Source: CAHJXF01 sp038225855 (lineage in GTDB: Bacteria > Pseudomonadota > Gammaproteobacteria > Burkholderiales > Burkholderiaceae_D). Taken from it: 64,000 bases of DNA. The stretch is taken from positions 62,001 to 126,000 of the forward strand of contig JBBRQU010000002.1 in NCBI GenBank assembly GCA_038225855.1, given 5' to 3'. The notes under the pieces are model-generated. The model saw only the letters and a list, made by a program, of their open reading frames with translations. It had not been told where the DNA came from and made no database searches. Below, piece after piece: positions 1 through 9,885 of this stretch. The translations under genes were made by a program, and so were the position numbers. Numbering within the stretch: position 1 is the first letter of the stretch; the number at the start of each line of letters is the position of its first letter.

Positions 1-2349
1 TGCCTGCGCTGAGGTCTTCTGCAGCATCGCGAGCAATTCGACCGGATCAGTAGCGCCGCCGGTTGCGATGTTTCGGCGCACGCGTGCGACCGTTCCCATG
101 CTGTAATTGCTGATCGCGGTCAACGGCTGATTGAGCTCGTGCGCGAGCGACGATGCCATCTCGCCCATCGTGATCAGGCGGCTCGTCAACTGCACCTTTT
201 CTTCCTGCTGACGTTCGCGTTCCTGCGTGGCGATGCGCGCGGTGATGTCGGTGGCGACCTGCATGCGCACCGGTGATCCATCGACCCATTGAATGGTGCG
301 GGTTCGCACTTCGAACCAGCGCCCCGTGCGAGCGCTGAACACTTCGCTGGCCAGCACTTCGTCAGGATCCGGCTCGGCGCCGCCGGGTGCGCTGCGGGTC
401 TGAGCCGCACGCAATTCATCGTGGCCCTGGGCGTCGCCGCCGAACACCCGGCGGTAATGCAGATTGGCGAACAGCAGCGGGCCATCGTCGACGAGCGTTG
501 GTTGACTGAGCCCGTCGATCGCGCAGACCGATACCGCCGCGTGGAGCTCGTCGAGCACGGTAGTGAAGCGCTCCTGCGCCGCCGCGAGCTCCTGTCGCGA
601 GCGCTTGCTTTGCGTGATGTCGGTCATCGAGGTCATCCAGCCGCTTTGCTCGCCGTTCGCATCGATCAGCGGAGAGACATACATGCGCGTCTCGAGGTCG
701 GTTCCGTCGCGCCGACTCACGCGCACCTCGAGCCCCGACGGGGGCGTCAGGCCCGCGAGGATGTCGTGAAGGCGCGCGAAGTTTTCCTCGACGCCGTCGA
801 GCGGCCAATACGGGAACGGGGCCGTCGCGCCCAGCAATTCGTGCTCGGCGTATCCGAGCATGCGACAGAACGCAGGATTGACGTACGTGATGCGGCCTTG
901 CATGTCGAGCACGCGCATGCCGGTCAGCATCGAGTCTTCCATCGCACGCCGGAACGATGTCTCGGCCTGCAGCGCCTGCTGGCGCGCGCGCCGCTGCGTC
1001 ACATCGTGCGCGACCGCATACAGCAGGCGTTTGTCGCCGCGCGTCTGCAGGTCGGGATTGAAGTTCCATACCAGCCAGCGATATTCGGTCGTGCCGTCGG
1101 GATTGAAGCGGCGGCAGCGATTCTCGAACGCACTGCTGATGCTGCCTTCGGTGATGCGCGCGAGTTCGGCTGCGGTCGCGTCGCGATCGTCGGGATGCGC
1201 GAGATCGAGCAGCGATGCGCCGCGCAGACTCGCGGGCTCGCGTCCGAGAATGCGCGCGCATGCGGGGTTCAGTCGCGCGATGCGGCCGCGATGATCGATC
1301 ACCGCGAGGATATCGAGCGACAGGTTGAAGATGCGATCGCGCGCGGCCTCGGCTTCCTGGCGCCGGCGCAAATGCCGCATTTGCGAGAACAGCGTCCACA
1401 CGATCAAGAGCGACAGCGCGGCCACGGCCCAGACCAGGAAGTTGTCCGCGAGATTGCTGCGCGTCCGATAGGCGGCCGCCCGCAAATACATGTCCGAAAG
1501 CGGCGAGCCGAGCGGCAAGTTCACCGAGATCGCGCCCTTGTGCGCGTCCTGCACGCTGCCCATGCTCAACATGCCCGCGAGCGTGCGACCGTTGCTGTCG
1601 ACCAGCATCACGTTGTATTTCGCGGCCGCGTCCTTGGGAATCGCATGGCGCGCGAGACTCGCGAGCGAAGTCACGGCGACCAGGGTTCCATCGAAATCTC
1701 CGTTCGCATACAGCGGCACGTGGAGCTCGATATACATGTCGTCGTCGGCTGCCACATAAGGTGCCGAGTAGGTCGGAGTGTGACGATCGCGCGCCGCCTC
1801 GAACGCCACGCGCGACACCGCGTTCTCGAGCACATCCCCTTCTTCGCGCGGGCCGCCGTCGAACTGCACGTCGGACGCGACCACGCGCCGCCAGATGCGT
1901 TCGGTGTCGATCCACGCGATGCTCATCAAGGCAGGATGTTCCCGCATGACGGCGCGTGCGCTCGCGATGAAATTCTTTTCTTCATCCTTCTGCGCGGAGA
2001 ACTCGTGCGACAGCAGGATCATCTCGTCCTGATTGGTTTGCAGCCGCGCACGAATCGCCTGTTGCGCAGCTTCCGCATCCCTGAACAGCACCTGATGCTG
2101 GCGATCGAGTTCATCCTGATGCAGCGCATAGAACACCGCGAGCATCACGGCGATGAACAGGACGATCGCGAACAGCGGCGCGAGCCAGTACCAGCGCGCG
2201 AGCGCAGCGAAGCGCCGCGCGGCCTGCCGCTGCACGCCATACCACGCGCGCGCGAAGCGACCGCGCGGGTCGTCGTCGTCGCGCGACGGCGCCGTGTCTG
2301 CAGAAAGGTCCGTCACGATGGTCGCTGTCCGGTAGGGAGTGATGGGCAT
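1..2349 (-). CDS. PAS-domain sensor histidine kinase, divergent from aceE (3' end outside window)
   Basis: This membrane sensor kinase is read from an ATG at 2349 and stays open for 783 codons to the window edge, so its ATPase domain lies outside. A first membrane segment falls near residues 50-70 and a second near 304-324, enclosing a periplasmic sensor region. About three PAS/PAC modules follow (roughly 340-700). The H-box reads HELNQPLTAISNY, with the phospho-accepting His at about residue 737. The FixL-like H-box and the position divergent from aceE match kinases commonly found beside pyruvate dehydrogenase operons in Burkholderiales. Control of that operon is inferred from position only. 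A partner response regulator would be expected just beyond the left edge. Confidence 0.88.
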   Translation of the reverse strand, partial: MPITPYRTATIVTDLSADTAPSRDDDDPRGRFARAWYGVQRQAARRFAALARWYWLAPLFAIVLFIAVMLAVFYALHQDELDRQHQVLFRDAEAAQQAIRARLQTNQDEMILLSHEFSAQKDEEKNFIASARAVMREHPALMSIAWIDTERIWRRVVASDVQFDGGPREEGDVLENAVSRVAFEAARDRHTPTYSAPYVAADDDMYIELHVPLYANGDFDGTLVAVTSLASLARHAIPKDAAAKYNVMLVDSNGRTLAGMLSMGSVQDAHKGAISVNLPLGSPLSDMYLRAAAYRTRSNLADNFLVWAVAALSLLIVWTLFSQMRHLRRRQEAEAARDRIFNLSLDILAVIDHRGRIARLNPACARILGREPASLRGASLLDLAHPDDRDATAAELARITEGSISSAFENRCRRFNPDGTTEYRWLVWNFNPDLQTRGDKRLLYAVAHDVTQRRARQQALQAETSFRRAMEDSMLTGMRVLDMQGRITYVNPAFCRMLGYAEHELLGATAPFPYWPLDGVEENFARLHDILAGLTPPSGLEVRVSRRDGTDLETRMYVSPLIDANGEQSGWMTSMTDITQSKRSRQELAAAQERFTTVLDELHAAVSVCAIDGLSQPTLVDDGPLLFANLHYRRVFGGDAQGHDELRAAQTRSAPGGAEPDPDEVLASEVFSARTGRWFEVRTRTIQWVDGSPVRMQVATDITARIATQERERQQEEKVQLTSRLITMGEMASSLAHELNQPLTAISNYSMGTVARVRRNIATGGATDPVELLAMLQKTSAQA

Positions 2350-2582
2350 GATTATCGCAGCGAACCCCACGGCTCGACATGCGCATTGACCGGCGCGATA
2401 GATCATCGAGCGCCTCGCTTGATGGGCGGCAACGCAAGCTCTACACTGCGCCGAACCGAATGCCGCGAATTGACTTCGAGAAGCGGCACGAAGTCGTCGC
2501 AGTAACGTCGCGTGTTACATCGATGCCGCACGATGCCGCATCGATGCTGCGTCCGACGCGCGCACAAGTCCCAGGAGACGCC
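2350..2582. promoter_or_regulatory. Divergent intergenic region between sensor kinase and aceE
   Basis: This 233-base gap must hold the promoters of both the kinase and the aceE operon. It contains a short inverted repeat, GTAAC-N7-GTTAC, at 2502-2518. Just downstream are near-tandem copies of CGATGCCGCA at about 2521-2548. A good Shine-Dalgarno AGGAGA at 2573-2578 serves the aceE ATG. I could not assign a convincing -35/-10 pair or a known operator. Confidence 0.5.
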
Positions 2583-5279
2583 ATGGCTGCCCAGCCCGAA
2601 CAGATGCCGGCCTCGAAGGCCGATGACAGCGATCCCGTAGAGACGCAGGAATGGCTCGACGCGTTGACCGCGGTGATCGAGCGCGAGGGTCCCGAGCGTG
2701 CGCATCAATTGCTGGCAAAGTTGATCGACACCGCGCGTGAACGGGGCGCCGACGTTCCCTTCGCCACCACCACGCCCTACATCAACACGATCCCGCCCGA
2801 GCAGGAGCAGCGTAGCCCGGGCAACCTCGAGATCGAAGAGCGTCTGCGATCGATGATGCGCTGGAACGCGATGGCGATCGTGGTTCGCGCCAACAAGGGC
2901 GAGGGCGATCTGGGCGGTCACATCGCATCGTTCGCGTCGCTCGCCAACATGCTGGGCGCGGGATTCAATCACTTCTGGCATGCGCCGACTGAAGATCATG
3001 GCGGCGACCTGCTCTACATCCAGGGTCATTCGGCGCCGGGCATCTATGCGCGGGCGTATCTCGAAGGACGGCTCACCGAAGAACAGATCACGAACTTCCG
3101 ACGCGACGTCGACGGCAAGGGCGTGACCTCGTATCCGCATCCGAAATTGATGCCGGATTTCTGGCAGTTCCCGACGGTGTCGATGGGTCTCGGCCCGATC
3201 CAGGCGATCTACCAGGCGCGCTTTCTGAAATACCTCGAAGCGCGCGGCATTGCCAAGACCGCGAACCGCAAGGTGTGGGTGTTCTGCGGTGACGGCGAAA
3301 TGGACGAGCCCGAGTCGCTCGGCGCGATCAACATGGCCGCGCGAGAAAAGCTCGACAACCTGATCTTCGTCGTCAACTGCAATCTGCAGCGGCTCGATGG
3401 TCCGGTGCGCGGCAACGGCAAGATCATCCAGGAACTCGAAGCCGATTTCCGCGGCACCGGCTGGAACGTCATCAAGGTGATCTGGGGGTCCTACTGGGAC
3501 CCCCTGCTTGCCCGGGACAAGGACGGGACGTTGAATCGAATCATGATGGAGACGGTCGACGGCGAGTATCAGAACTACAAGGCCAACGACGGCGCGTACG
3601 TGCGCAAGAATTTCTTCGGCAAGGATCCGAAGCTGCTCGAGATGGTTTCGCGCATGACCGATGAAGAGATCTGGCGCCTCAATCGCGGCGGCCACGATCC
3701 GCACAAGGTCTATGCCGCGTATCACGCCGCGGTGAACACGGTGGGCAGGCCGACGGTGATCCTCGCCAAGACCGTCAAGGGCTTCGGCATGGGCAAGATC
3801 GGCGAGGGCAAGAACACCACCCATCAGCAAAAGAAACTGACCGACGAAGCGATCCGCGAATTTCGCGACCGCTTCAGCCTTCCGATCGCGGACGACAAGC
3901 TTGCCGATGTGCCGTTCATCAAGCCGGCCGACGACAGCATCGAGATCAAGTATCTGCAGGAGCGTCGCGCCGCGCTGGGCGGCTATCTGCCGCAGCGACG
4001 CACCAGGGCCGACGAGTCGTTCACGACGCCGCCGTTGTCGGCGTTCGAGCAGGTCACCAACGCGACCGCCGAAGGCCGCGAGATGTCGACGACGATGGCG
4101 TTCGTGCGCATCCTCACTGCGCTGATCCGCGACAAGAAGCTCGGCCCGCGCGTCGTGCCGATCATCCCCGACGAAGCGCGCACCTTCGGCATGGAAGGCA
4201 TGTTCCGCCAGCTCGGCATCTTCAGTCAGCAAGGGCAACTCTACGAACCGGTCGATCGCGACCAGGTGTCTTACTACAAGGAAGACAAGAGCGGACAGAT
4301 CCTCGAGGAAGGAATCAACGAGGCGGGCGCGATGTGTTCGTGGATCGCAGCGGCGACCTCGTACTCCACCAACAACCGCATCATGATTCCGTTCTACATT
4401 TACTACTCGATGTTCGGCTTTCAGCGCATCGGCGATCTCGCGTGGGCGGCGGGCGACATGCAGGCGCGCGGCTTCATGCTCGGCGGAACCGCAGGCCGCA
4501 CGACGCTCAACGGCGAAGGCTTGCAGCATCAGGACGGCCACTCGCACATCCTGTCGGCCACCATTCCGAATTGTGTGTCCTACGACCCGACCTTCGGCTA
4601 TGAGCTCGCCGTCATCATCCAGAACGGTCTCAAGCGAATGATCGAGAACCAGGAAAACGTCTACTACTACATCACGCTGATGAACGAGAATTACCCGCAC
4701 CCGGGTCTGAAGTCGGGCCAGGAGGAAGGGATTCTCAAGGGCATGTATCCGTTCTCGCGCGGCGCGGCTGCGAACAAGACGCGCGTGCAACTGCTCGGCT
4801 CGGGAACCATCCTGCGCGAAGTGATCGCGGGCGCCGAGCTGCTCGAGAAGGAGTGGGGCGTTGCGGGCGATGTGTGGAGTTGCACCAGCTTCACCGAACT
4901 CGCGCGCGAAGGCGCCGATGTCGTTCGCCACAACATGCTGAACCCCACGGCCAAGGAACGGCAACCCTACGTAACGCAACAGCTCGAGAAGACCGCGGGC
5001 CCGATCGTCGCATCGACCGACTACATGAAGCTCTTCGCCGATCAGATTCGCGCTTATGTTCCGAAGGGCAGGACCTTTCGCGTACTGGGCGCGGATGGCT
5101 TCGGTCGCTCCGACACGCGCGCCAAGTTGCGCGAGCACTTCGAGATCGATCGACACTTCGTCGTCATCGCCGCATTGAAAGCGCTGGCCGACGAGGGCAC
5201 GGTGCCGGCTGCGAAGGTGGCCGAGGCGATAAAAAAATACGGCATCGATACCAACAAGGTGAACCCGGTCGTCGCTTGA
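2583..5279 (+). CDS. aceE: Pyruvate dehydrogenase E1 component, homodimeric type
   Basis: This thiamine-diphosphate enzyme decarboxylates pyruvate and acetylates the lipoyl groups of AceF. The protein is 898 aa, close to the 887 aa of E. coli AceE. The family start is seen in the segment reading QEWLDALTAVIEREGPERA, and the ThDP-binding region contains GDGEMDEPES. The frame is open upstream to 2379, but the ATG at 2583 is preferred because AGGAGA lies seven bases before it and the upstream residues do not look like AceE. It is the first gene of aceE-aceF-lpdA, facing the sensor kinase. Identification is secure. Confidence 0.97.
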   Translation: MAAQPEQMPASKADDSDPVETQEWLDALTAVIEREGPERAHQLLAKLIDTARERGADVPFATTTPYINTIPPEQEQRSPGNLEIEERLRSMMRWNAMAIVVRANKGEGDLGGHIASFASLANMLGAGFNHFWHAPTEDHGGDLLYIQGHSAPGIYARAYLEGRLTEEQITNFRRDVDGKGVTSYPHPKLMPDFWQFPTVSMGLGPIQAIYQARFLKYLEARGIAKTANRKVWVFCGDGEMDEPESLGAINMAAREKLDNLIFVVNCNLQRLDGPVRGNGKIIQELEADFRGTGWNVIKVIWGSYWDPLLARDKDGTLNRIMMETVDGEYQNYKANDGAYVRKNFFGKDPKLLEMVSRMTDEEIWRLNRGGHDPHKVYAAYHAAVNTVGRPTVILAKTVKGFGMGKIGEGKNTTHQQKKLTDEAIREFRDRFSLPIADDKLADVPFIKPADDSIEIKYLQERRAALGGYLPQRRTRADESFTTPPLSAFEQVTNATAEGREMSTTMAFVRILTALIRDKKLGPRVVPIIPDEARTFGMEGMFRQLGIFSQQGQLYEPVDRDQVSYYKEDKSGQILEEGINEAGAMCSWIAAATSYSTNNRIMIPFYIYYSMFGFQRIGDLAWAAGDMQARGFMLGGTAGRTTLNGEGLQHQDGHSHILSATIPNCVSYDPTFGYELAVIIQNGLKRMIENQENVYYYITLMNENYPHPGLKSGQEEGILKGMYPFSRGAAANKTRVQLLGSGTILREVIAGAELLEKEWGVAGDVWSCTSFTELAREGADVVRHNMLNPTAKERQPYVTQQLEKTAGPIVASTDYMKLFADQIRAYVPKGRTFRVLGADGFGRSDTRAKLREHFEIDRHFVVIAALKALADEGTVPAAKVAEAIKKYGIDTNKVNPVVA

Positions 5280-5299
5280 CGATTTCTGCGACCAGAGCG

Positions 5300-5316
5300 C
5301 GCCGCCGTTGGCGGCG
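5300..5316 (+). other. GC-rich hairpin in the aceE-aceF gap
   Basis: A perfect 7-bp stem, CGCCGCC-GTT-GGCGGCG, lies in the 74-base spacer between aceE and aceF. No T-run follows, so it does not look like an intrinsic terminator. It could stabilise or process the polycistronic mRNA, which is inference. Confidence 0.5.
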
Positions 5317-5353
5317 GGAACAACGACGTCTAACCGGAAAATGAGCCACGCAG

Positions 5354-7096
5354 ATGAGCATCAGCGAGCTGAAGGTTCCTGACATCGGAGACTTCAAGGA
5401 TGTCGAAGTCATCGAAGTGCTGGTCAAGCCCGGCGATCGCGTCGAGGCCGAGCAGTCGCTGATCACGATCGAGAGCGACAAGGCGTCGATGGAGATTCCG
5501 GCGTCGGCGGCGGGCACGATCAAGGAGATCAAGGTCAAGGTGGGCGACAAGCTCAATCAAGGCTCGCTGATCGCGACGATCGAAGACGACGGTAGGGGCG
5601 AGGCAAAAGCAGGCGACGACGCGAGCGGTCCCGCGCCCGCGCCCGCATCCGCGCAGGCGCCGGGTTCAGCGACCCCTGCTGCGCCCGCAGCGCTCGCAGC
5701 GCCCGCAGCGGCGCCTGCGCCCGCGCCAGCCGGGAAGAGCGGCGCGGTCGAAGTCGCCGTGCCCGACATGGGCGACTTCAAGGACGTGGAGGTCATCGAG
5801 GTTCTCGTGAAAGTCGGCGACGCGGTTGCCCTCGAGCAATCGCTGATCACGATCGAGAGCGACAAGGCCTCGATGGAAATTCCTTCGTCGGCGGCAGGTG
5901 TCGTCAAGCAGATGAAGGTCAAGATCGGCGACAAGGTCAATCAGGGCGACGTCATCGCGATCGTCGAGGACGAAAGCACGGGGGGCGCTGGAGGTACGCA
6001 GGCCGCCGCATCGCAGCCTGCGGAACTGGGCACTCCGCAAGCGGCTGCACCGACGCCTTCATCCGCGCCGTCGGGCTCGACGCAAACCCCGGCGAAAGAA
6101 GCGGGGTCACCGCCGGCATCGCCGCCCGCGGCAGTGGGCGACCAGACCATCGCGCATGCGAGTCCATCGGTTCGCAAATTCGCACGCGAACTCGGCGTCG
6201 ATCTGAATCTCGTCAAGGGCAGCGGGCCGAAGGAGCGCATCACCGAAGACGATGTGCGCGGCTTCGTGAAATCGGCGCTCACGGGAAGCGCGGGAGCGAA
6301 GGCGCCTGCTGCATCGGCGGGCGGCAGCGGCTTCGGCGCGGGCTGGCCCGCATGGCCGTCGCTCGACTTCAGCAAATTCGGCCCGACCGAGACGATCGTC
6401 CTGTCACGCATCAAGAAGATCAGCGGACCGAACCTCGCGCGCAACTGGGCGAGCATTCCGCACGTGACGCAATTCGACGAGGCCGACATCACCGAGCTCG
6501 AGGAATTTCGCAAGGCCACCAACGAGCGGCTCGCGAAGAAGGGCGGCAAGGGTGACGAAAGCGCCGTCAAGCTCACGATGCTCGCGTTCGTGATGAGGGC
6601 CTGCGTCGCGGCGTTGAGGCAGTTCCCGCAGGTCAACAGCTCGCTGGATGCAGAAGGCGCGAACCTCATCGTCAAGAAGTACTACCACCTGGGTTTCGCC
6701 GCCGACACGCCCAATGGCCTGGTCGTGCCGGTGATCCGCGATGTCGACAAGAAGGGCGTGAGCGAAATCGCGAGAGAGACCGGAGAGCTCGCCGCACAGG
6801 CGCGCGCGGGCAAGCTCGGACCGACCGCGATGCAGGGCGCGAGCTTCACGATCTCGTCTCTGGGCGGCATCGGCGGGACCTTCTTCACGCCGATCATCAA
6901 CGCACCCGAGGTCGCGATCCTCGGCTTGTCGAAGTCGGACTTCAAACCGAAGTGGAACGGCAAGACCTTCGAGCCGCAATTGATGCTGCCGCTGTCGCTG
7001 TCGTACGACCATCGCGTGATCGATGGCGCGCAAGCGGCGCGCTTCACGACGTATCTCGCGGAGGTGCTCGCCGATATGCGCAGGGTGCTGTTGTGA
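5354..7096 (+). CDS. aceF: Dihydrolipoamide acetyltransferase (PDH E2) with two lipoyl domains
   Basis: This is the core acetyltransferase of pyruvate dehydrogenase, moving the acetyl group from lipoate to CoA. In the 580-aa product, lipoyl domain 1 is at about 1-75 (lipoyl-Lys43 in SDKASME) and lipoyl domain 2 at about 130-205 (Lys171). Ala/Pro-rich linkers follow each. The peripheral-subunit-binding domain is near 268-305 (ASPSVRKFARELGVDL). The catalytic domain ends with DHRVIDG, giving His553 and Asp557 as active-site residues. The two lipoyl domains are nearly identical to each other and to the one at the start of LpdA. The Shine-Dalgarno is weak. Confidence 0.97.
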   Translation: MSISELKVPDIGDFKDVEVIEVLVKPGDRVEAEQSLITIESDKASMEIPASAAGTIKEIKVKVGDKLNQGSLIATIEDDGRGEAKAGDDASGPAPAPASAQAPGSATPAAPAALAAPAAAPAPAPAGKSGAVEVAVPDMGDFKDVEVIEVLVKVGDAVALEQSLITIESDKASMEIPSSAAGVVKQMKVKIGDKVNQGDVIAIVEDESTGGAGGTQAAASQPAELGTPQAAAPTPSSAPSGSTQTPAKEAGSPPASPPAAVGDQTIAHASPSVRKFARELGVDLNLVKGSGPKERITEDDVRGFVKSALTGSAGAKAPAASAGGSGFGAGWPAWPSLDFSKFGPTETIVLSRIKKISGPNLARNWASIPHVTQFDEADITELEEFRKATNERLAKKGGKGDESAVKLTMLAFVMRACVAALRQFPQVNSSLDAEGANLIVKKYYHLGFAADTPNGLVVPVIRDVDKKGVSEIARETGELAAQARAGKLGPTAMQGASFTISSLGGIGGTFFTPIINAPEVAILGLSKSDFKPKWNGKTFEPQLMLPLSLSYDHRVIDGAQAARFTTYLAEVLADMRRVLL

Positions 7097-8919
7097 TCGC
7101 CGAACTGAAGGTCCCCGACATCGGCGACTTCAAGGACGTCGAGGTCATCGAGGTCCTCGTGAAACCAGGCGATGCGGTCGCGGCCGAGCAGTCGCTGATC
7201 ACGATCGAGAGCGACAAGGCGTCGATGGAGATCCCGTCGTCATCGGCGGGCGTGATCAAGGAGTTGAAGGTCAAGGTCGGCGACAAGATCAATCAGGGCG
7301 ATGTGATCGCGATCGCCGACTCGGAAGTAGGCGATGCGAAAGCGCCCGCAGTCGTGCCTGCGAACGTGTCCGCGTCGACGCCTGCGCCATCGACATCCGC
7401 GTTATCGACACCGTCCGCGCAGGCGCCGGTCGCGGCCTCGCACGCACCTGCCTCGTCCGCTGTCTCCGGCAACGGTCCCGCGCCCGCAAGCTGGTCGGGT
7501 AGAGCCGACATCGAATGTCAGATGATGGTGCTCGGCTCCGGCCCCGGCGGCTACTCGGCCGCGTTCCGGGCCGCTGATCTGGGCATGAACACGGTGCTCG
7601 TCGAACGCTACGCGACGCTCGGCGGCGTGTGCCTGAACGTGGGCTGCATTCCGTCCAAGGCCTTGCTGCATGTGGCCGCCGTGATGGATGAAGCAGCGCA
7701 TTTCGCGGATATCGGCGTCGCGTTCGCGCCCCCCGCGATCGACCTCGCGAAGCTGCGCGCGCACAAGGACAAGGTGGTCGGCAAATTGACCGGCGGCCTC
7801 GCGTCGATGGCGAAGATGCGCAAGGTCGTCGTGGTGACCGGCGTGGGCGGCTTTCTCGATCCGCATCACATCGAAGTGGTTGCGTCCGACGGTGCCAGGA
7901 AAATCGTGAAGTTCGACTACGCGATCATCGCCGCGGGGTCGCAGTCGGTGCGTCTGCCGTTTCTGCCCGACGATCCGCGCATCGTCGATTCGACCGGCGC
8001 GCTCGAGTTGCAGACGCAGCCGAAGAAGATGCTCGTCATCGGCGGCGGCATCATCGGTCTCGAGATGGGCACCGTGTATTCGACGCTCGGCGCGCGCCTC
8101 GATGTCGTCGAGATGCTCGACGGCCTGATGCAAGGCGCCGATCGCGATCTCGTCAAGGTCTGGCAGAAGATGAACGAGAAGCGATTCGATGCCGTGATGT
8201 TGAAGACCAGGACCGTCAAGGCCGAAGCGAAAGCCGACGGCATCTACGTGAGCTTCGAAGGCGAACAGGCACCCAAGGAGCCGCAGCGTTACGACCTGGT
8301 GTTGCAGTCGGTCGGCCGCTCGCCCAACGGCAAGAACATCGCGGCCGACAAGGCCGGCGTCGCGGTGACCGAGCGCGGATACATCGAGGTCGACAAGCAG
8401 ATGCGAACCAACGTCGCGCACATCTTCGCGATCGGCGACATCGTCGGTCAGCCGATGCTCGCGCACAAGGCCGTGCACGAGGGCCATGTCGCAGCCGAAG
8501 CGGCGTCGGGGCAGAAGAGTTTCTTCGATGCGCGCGTGATTCCTTCGGTGGCCTACACCGATCCCGAGATCGCGTGGGTCGGCGTGACCGAAGACGAAGC
8601 GAAGCAAGCCGGACGCAAGGTCGGCGTCGCGAAATTCCCGTGGGCCGCGTCGGGTCGTGCGATTGCGAACATGCGCGACGAGGGCTTCACGAAACTGATC
8701 TTCGATCACGACACGCATCGTATCGTCGGCGGCGCGATCGTCGGCACGCACGCGGGCGATCTCATCAGCGAACTCGCGCTCGCGATCGAGATGGGCGCCG
8801 ACGCGACCGACATCGGCAAGACCATGCATCCGCACCCGACGCTCGGGGAATCGGTCGGCATGGCGGCCGAGCTCTACGAAGGCGTCTGCACCGATCTGCC
8901 TCCCGTCAAGCGCAAGTGA
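7093..8919 (+). CDS. lpdA: Dihydrolipoamide dehydrogenase (PDH E3) with N-terminal lipoyl domain
   Basis: This FAD enzyme reoxidises dihydrolipoamide with NAD+. The 608-aa product is longer than a plain E3 (about 470 aa) because a lipoyl domain occupies residues 1-75 (Lys42 in SDKASME). An Ala/Pro/Ser linker leads to the E3 core near residue 135. The redox disulfide is Cys180-Cys185 in GGVCLNVGC. An NAD-binding GGGIIGLE motif and the C-terminal HPHPTLGES with the catalytic His are present. The GTG start at 7093 overlaps the aceF stop as GTGA, implying translational coupling. Lipoyl-E3 fusions of this kind are known in betaproteobacteria and Neisseria. Confidence 0.96.
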   Translation: MIAELKVPDIGDFKDVEVIEVLVKPGDAVAAEQSLITIESDKASMEIPSSSAGVIKELKVKVGDKINQGDVIAIADSEVGDAKAPAVVPANVSASTPAPSTSALSTPSAQAPVAASHAPASSAVSGNGPAPASWSGRADIECQMMVLGSGPGGYSAAFRAADLGMNTVLVERYATLGGVCLNVGCIPSKALLHVAAVMDEAAHFADIGVAFAPPAIDLAKLRAHKDKVVGKLTGGLASMAKMRKVVVVTGVGGFLDPHHIEVVASDGARKIVKFDYAIIAAGSQSVRLPFLPDDPRIVDSTGALELQTQPKKMLVIGGGIIGLEMGTVYSTLGARLDVVEMLDGLMQGADRDLVKVWQKMNEKRFDAVMLKTRTVKAEAKADGIYVSFEGEQAPKEPQRYDLVLQSVGRSPNGKNIAADKAGVAVTERGYIEVDKQMRTNVAHIFAIGDIVGQPMLAHKAVHEGHVAAEAASGQKSFFDARVIPSVAYTDPEIAWVGVTEDEAKQAGRKVGVAKFPWAASGRAIANMRDEGFTKLIFDHDTHRIVGGAIVGTHAGDLISELALAIEMGADATDIGKTMHPHPTLGESVGMAAELYEGVCTDLPPVKRK

Positions 8920-9824
8920 GGGTGTCCGCGAGCGGCGTGTCGGACTCGCTGCTGGCCTGGTACTTCGTGATCGTGTGGGGCTCGGGCTATCTTGCGACCA
9001 AGCTCGGTCTTCAGTACGCGGCGCCCTTCACGTTTCTGACATTGCGCTTCGCGTTCGGCGTCGTCTGCATGCTGGTGCTGGTCGCGCTGCTGCGTCCGCG
9101 ATGGCCTGCCGGCAAGCGCGAGTTCCTTCACATCGTGATTGCCGGCGCGCTGATGCACGTCGGCAATCTCGGCGGCAGTCACTACGCGCAGTACCTCGGC
9201 ATGTCGGCCGGCATCACGGCGCTGATCCTCGCGACCCAACCGCTGTTGACCGCGCTGATCGGCTCGGTCTTCGCTGCGAACGAGCGCCTCCTGGGGCGTC
9301 AATGGGCCGGCATCGCAACCGGTCTGTTCGGCGTCGCCCTCGTGGTCTGGCACAAGATCGATGTCGATGCCGCATCGACAGGCAGCATCGTCGCGGTATC
9401 GATCGCGCTCGTGTCGATCACGATCGGCACGCTGTATCAGCGACGCCATTGCCCGCAGGTCGATCTGCGCAGCGCGGGGCTGATCCAGTTTGCCATCGCG
9501 ACCGTGCTGTTCGCGCCGCTCGCATTCGGCGTCGAGGGCTTCACCGTCACATGGGACTGGCGGCTCTTTGCAGCGATCGCTTTTCTCGTGGTGTTCGCGT
9601 CGATCCTCGCGGTCAATGCGCTGCACACGTTGATGCGGCACGGCGCGGCCACACGCGTGACCAGCCTGCTCTATCTGACGCCGATCGTGGCGGTGATTCT
9701 GGAGTGGGCGTGGTTCGGCGTCGTGCCGACCGCGCTGTCGATAGCCGGCATCGCCATCACCTGCGCGGGCGTCGCGCTGGTGACGTGGCATCGCAGGACG
9801 GCTGTCGCCGAAGTCGAGACCTGA
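8916..9824 (+). CDS. EamA/DMT-family transporter coupled to lpdA
   Basis: This predicted inner-membrane metabolite exporter has 302 aa and about ten hydrophobic segments arranged as two EamA repeats, the usual DMT layout. The GTG at 8916 overlaps the lpdA stop (GTGA); a second GTG six bases later is an alternative. Motifs such as GTLYQRRHCP and TRVTSLLYLTP recur in the second EamA protein at 28442-29359, so the two are paralogues. The substrate is unknown. Co-transcription with the PDH operon suggests, but does not show, a link to organic or amino acid overflow. Confidence 0.88.
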   Translation: MRVSASGVSDSLLAWYFVIVWGSGYLATKLGLQYAAPFTFLTLRFAFGVVCMLVLVALLRPRWPAGKREFLHIVIAGALMHVGNLGGSHYAQYLGMSAGITALILATQPLLTALIGSVFAANERLLGRQWAGIATGLFGVALVVWHKIDVDAASTGSIVAVSIALVSITIGTLYQRRHCPQVDLRSAGLIQFAIATVLFAPLAFGVEGFTVTWDWRLFAAIAFLVVFASILAVNALHTLMRHGAATRVTSLLYLTPIVAVILEWAWFGVVPTALSIAGIAITCAGVALVTWHRRTAVAEVET

Positions 9825-9885
9825 CGTCGCGAGTTGGGCGATGACTCGTCCCGCAGGCGCACCTCGACATCCCGCCACAACCGCG

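Noticed and set aside
289..2505. A 738-codon open frame on the plus strand over the sensor kinase
   Set aside because: Its translation is Arg/Ala/His-rich without domain motifs, while the opposite strand encodes clear PAS and H-box sequence; it is a GC-driven shadow.
2403..5156. A 917-codon minus-strand frame opposite aceE
   Set aside because: It mirrors the aceE codon pattern and has no recognisable motifs; aceE is unambiguous.
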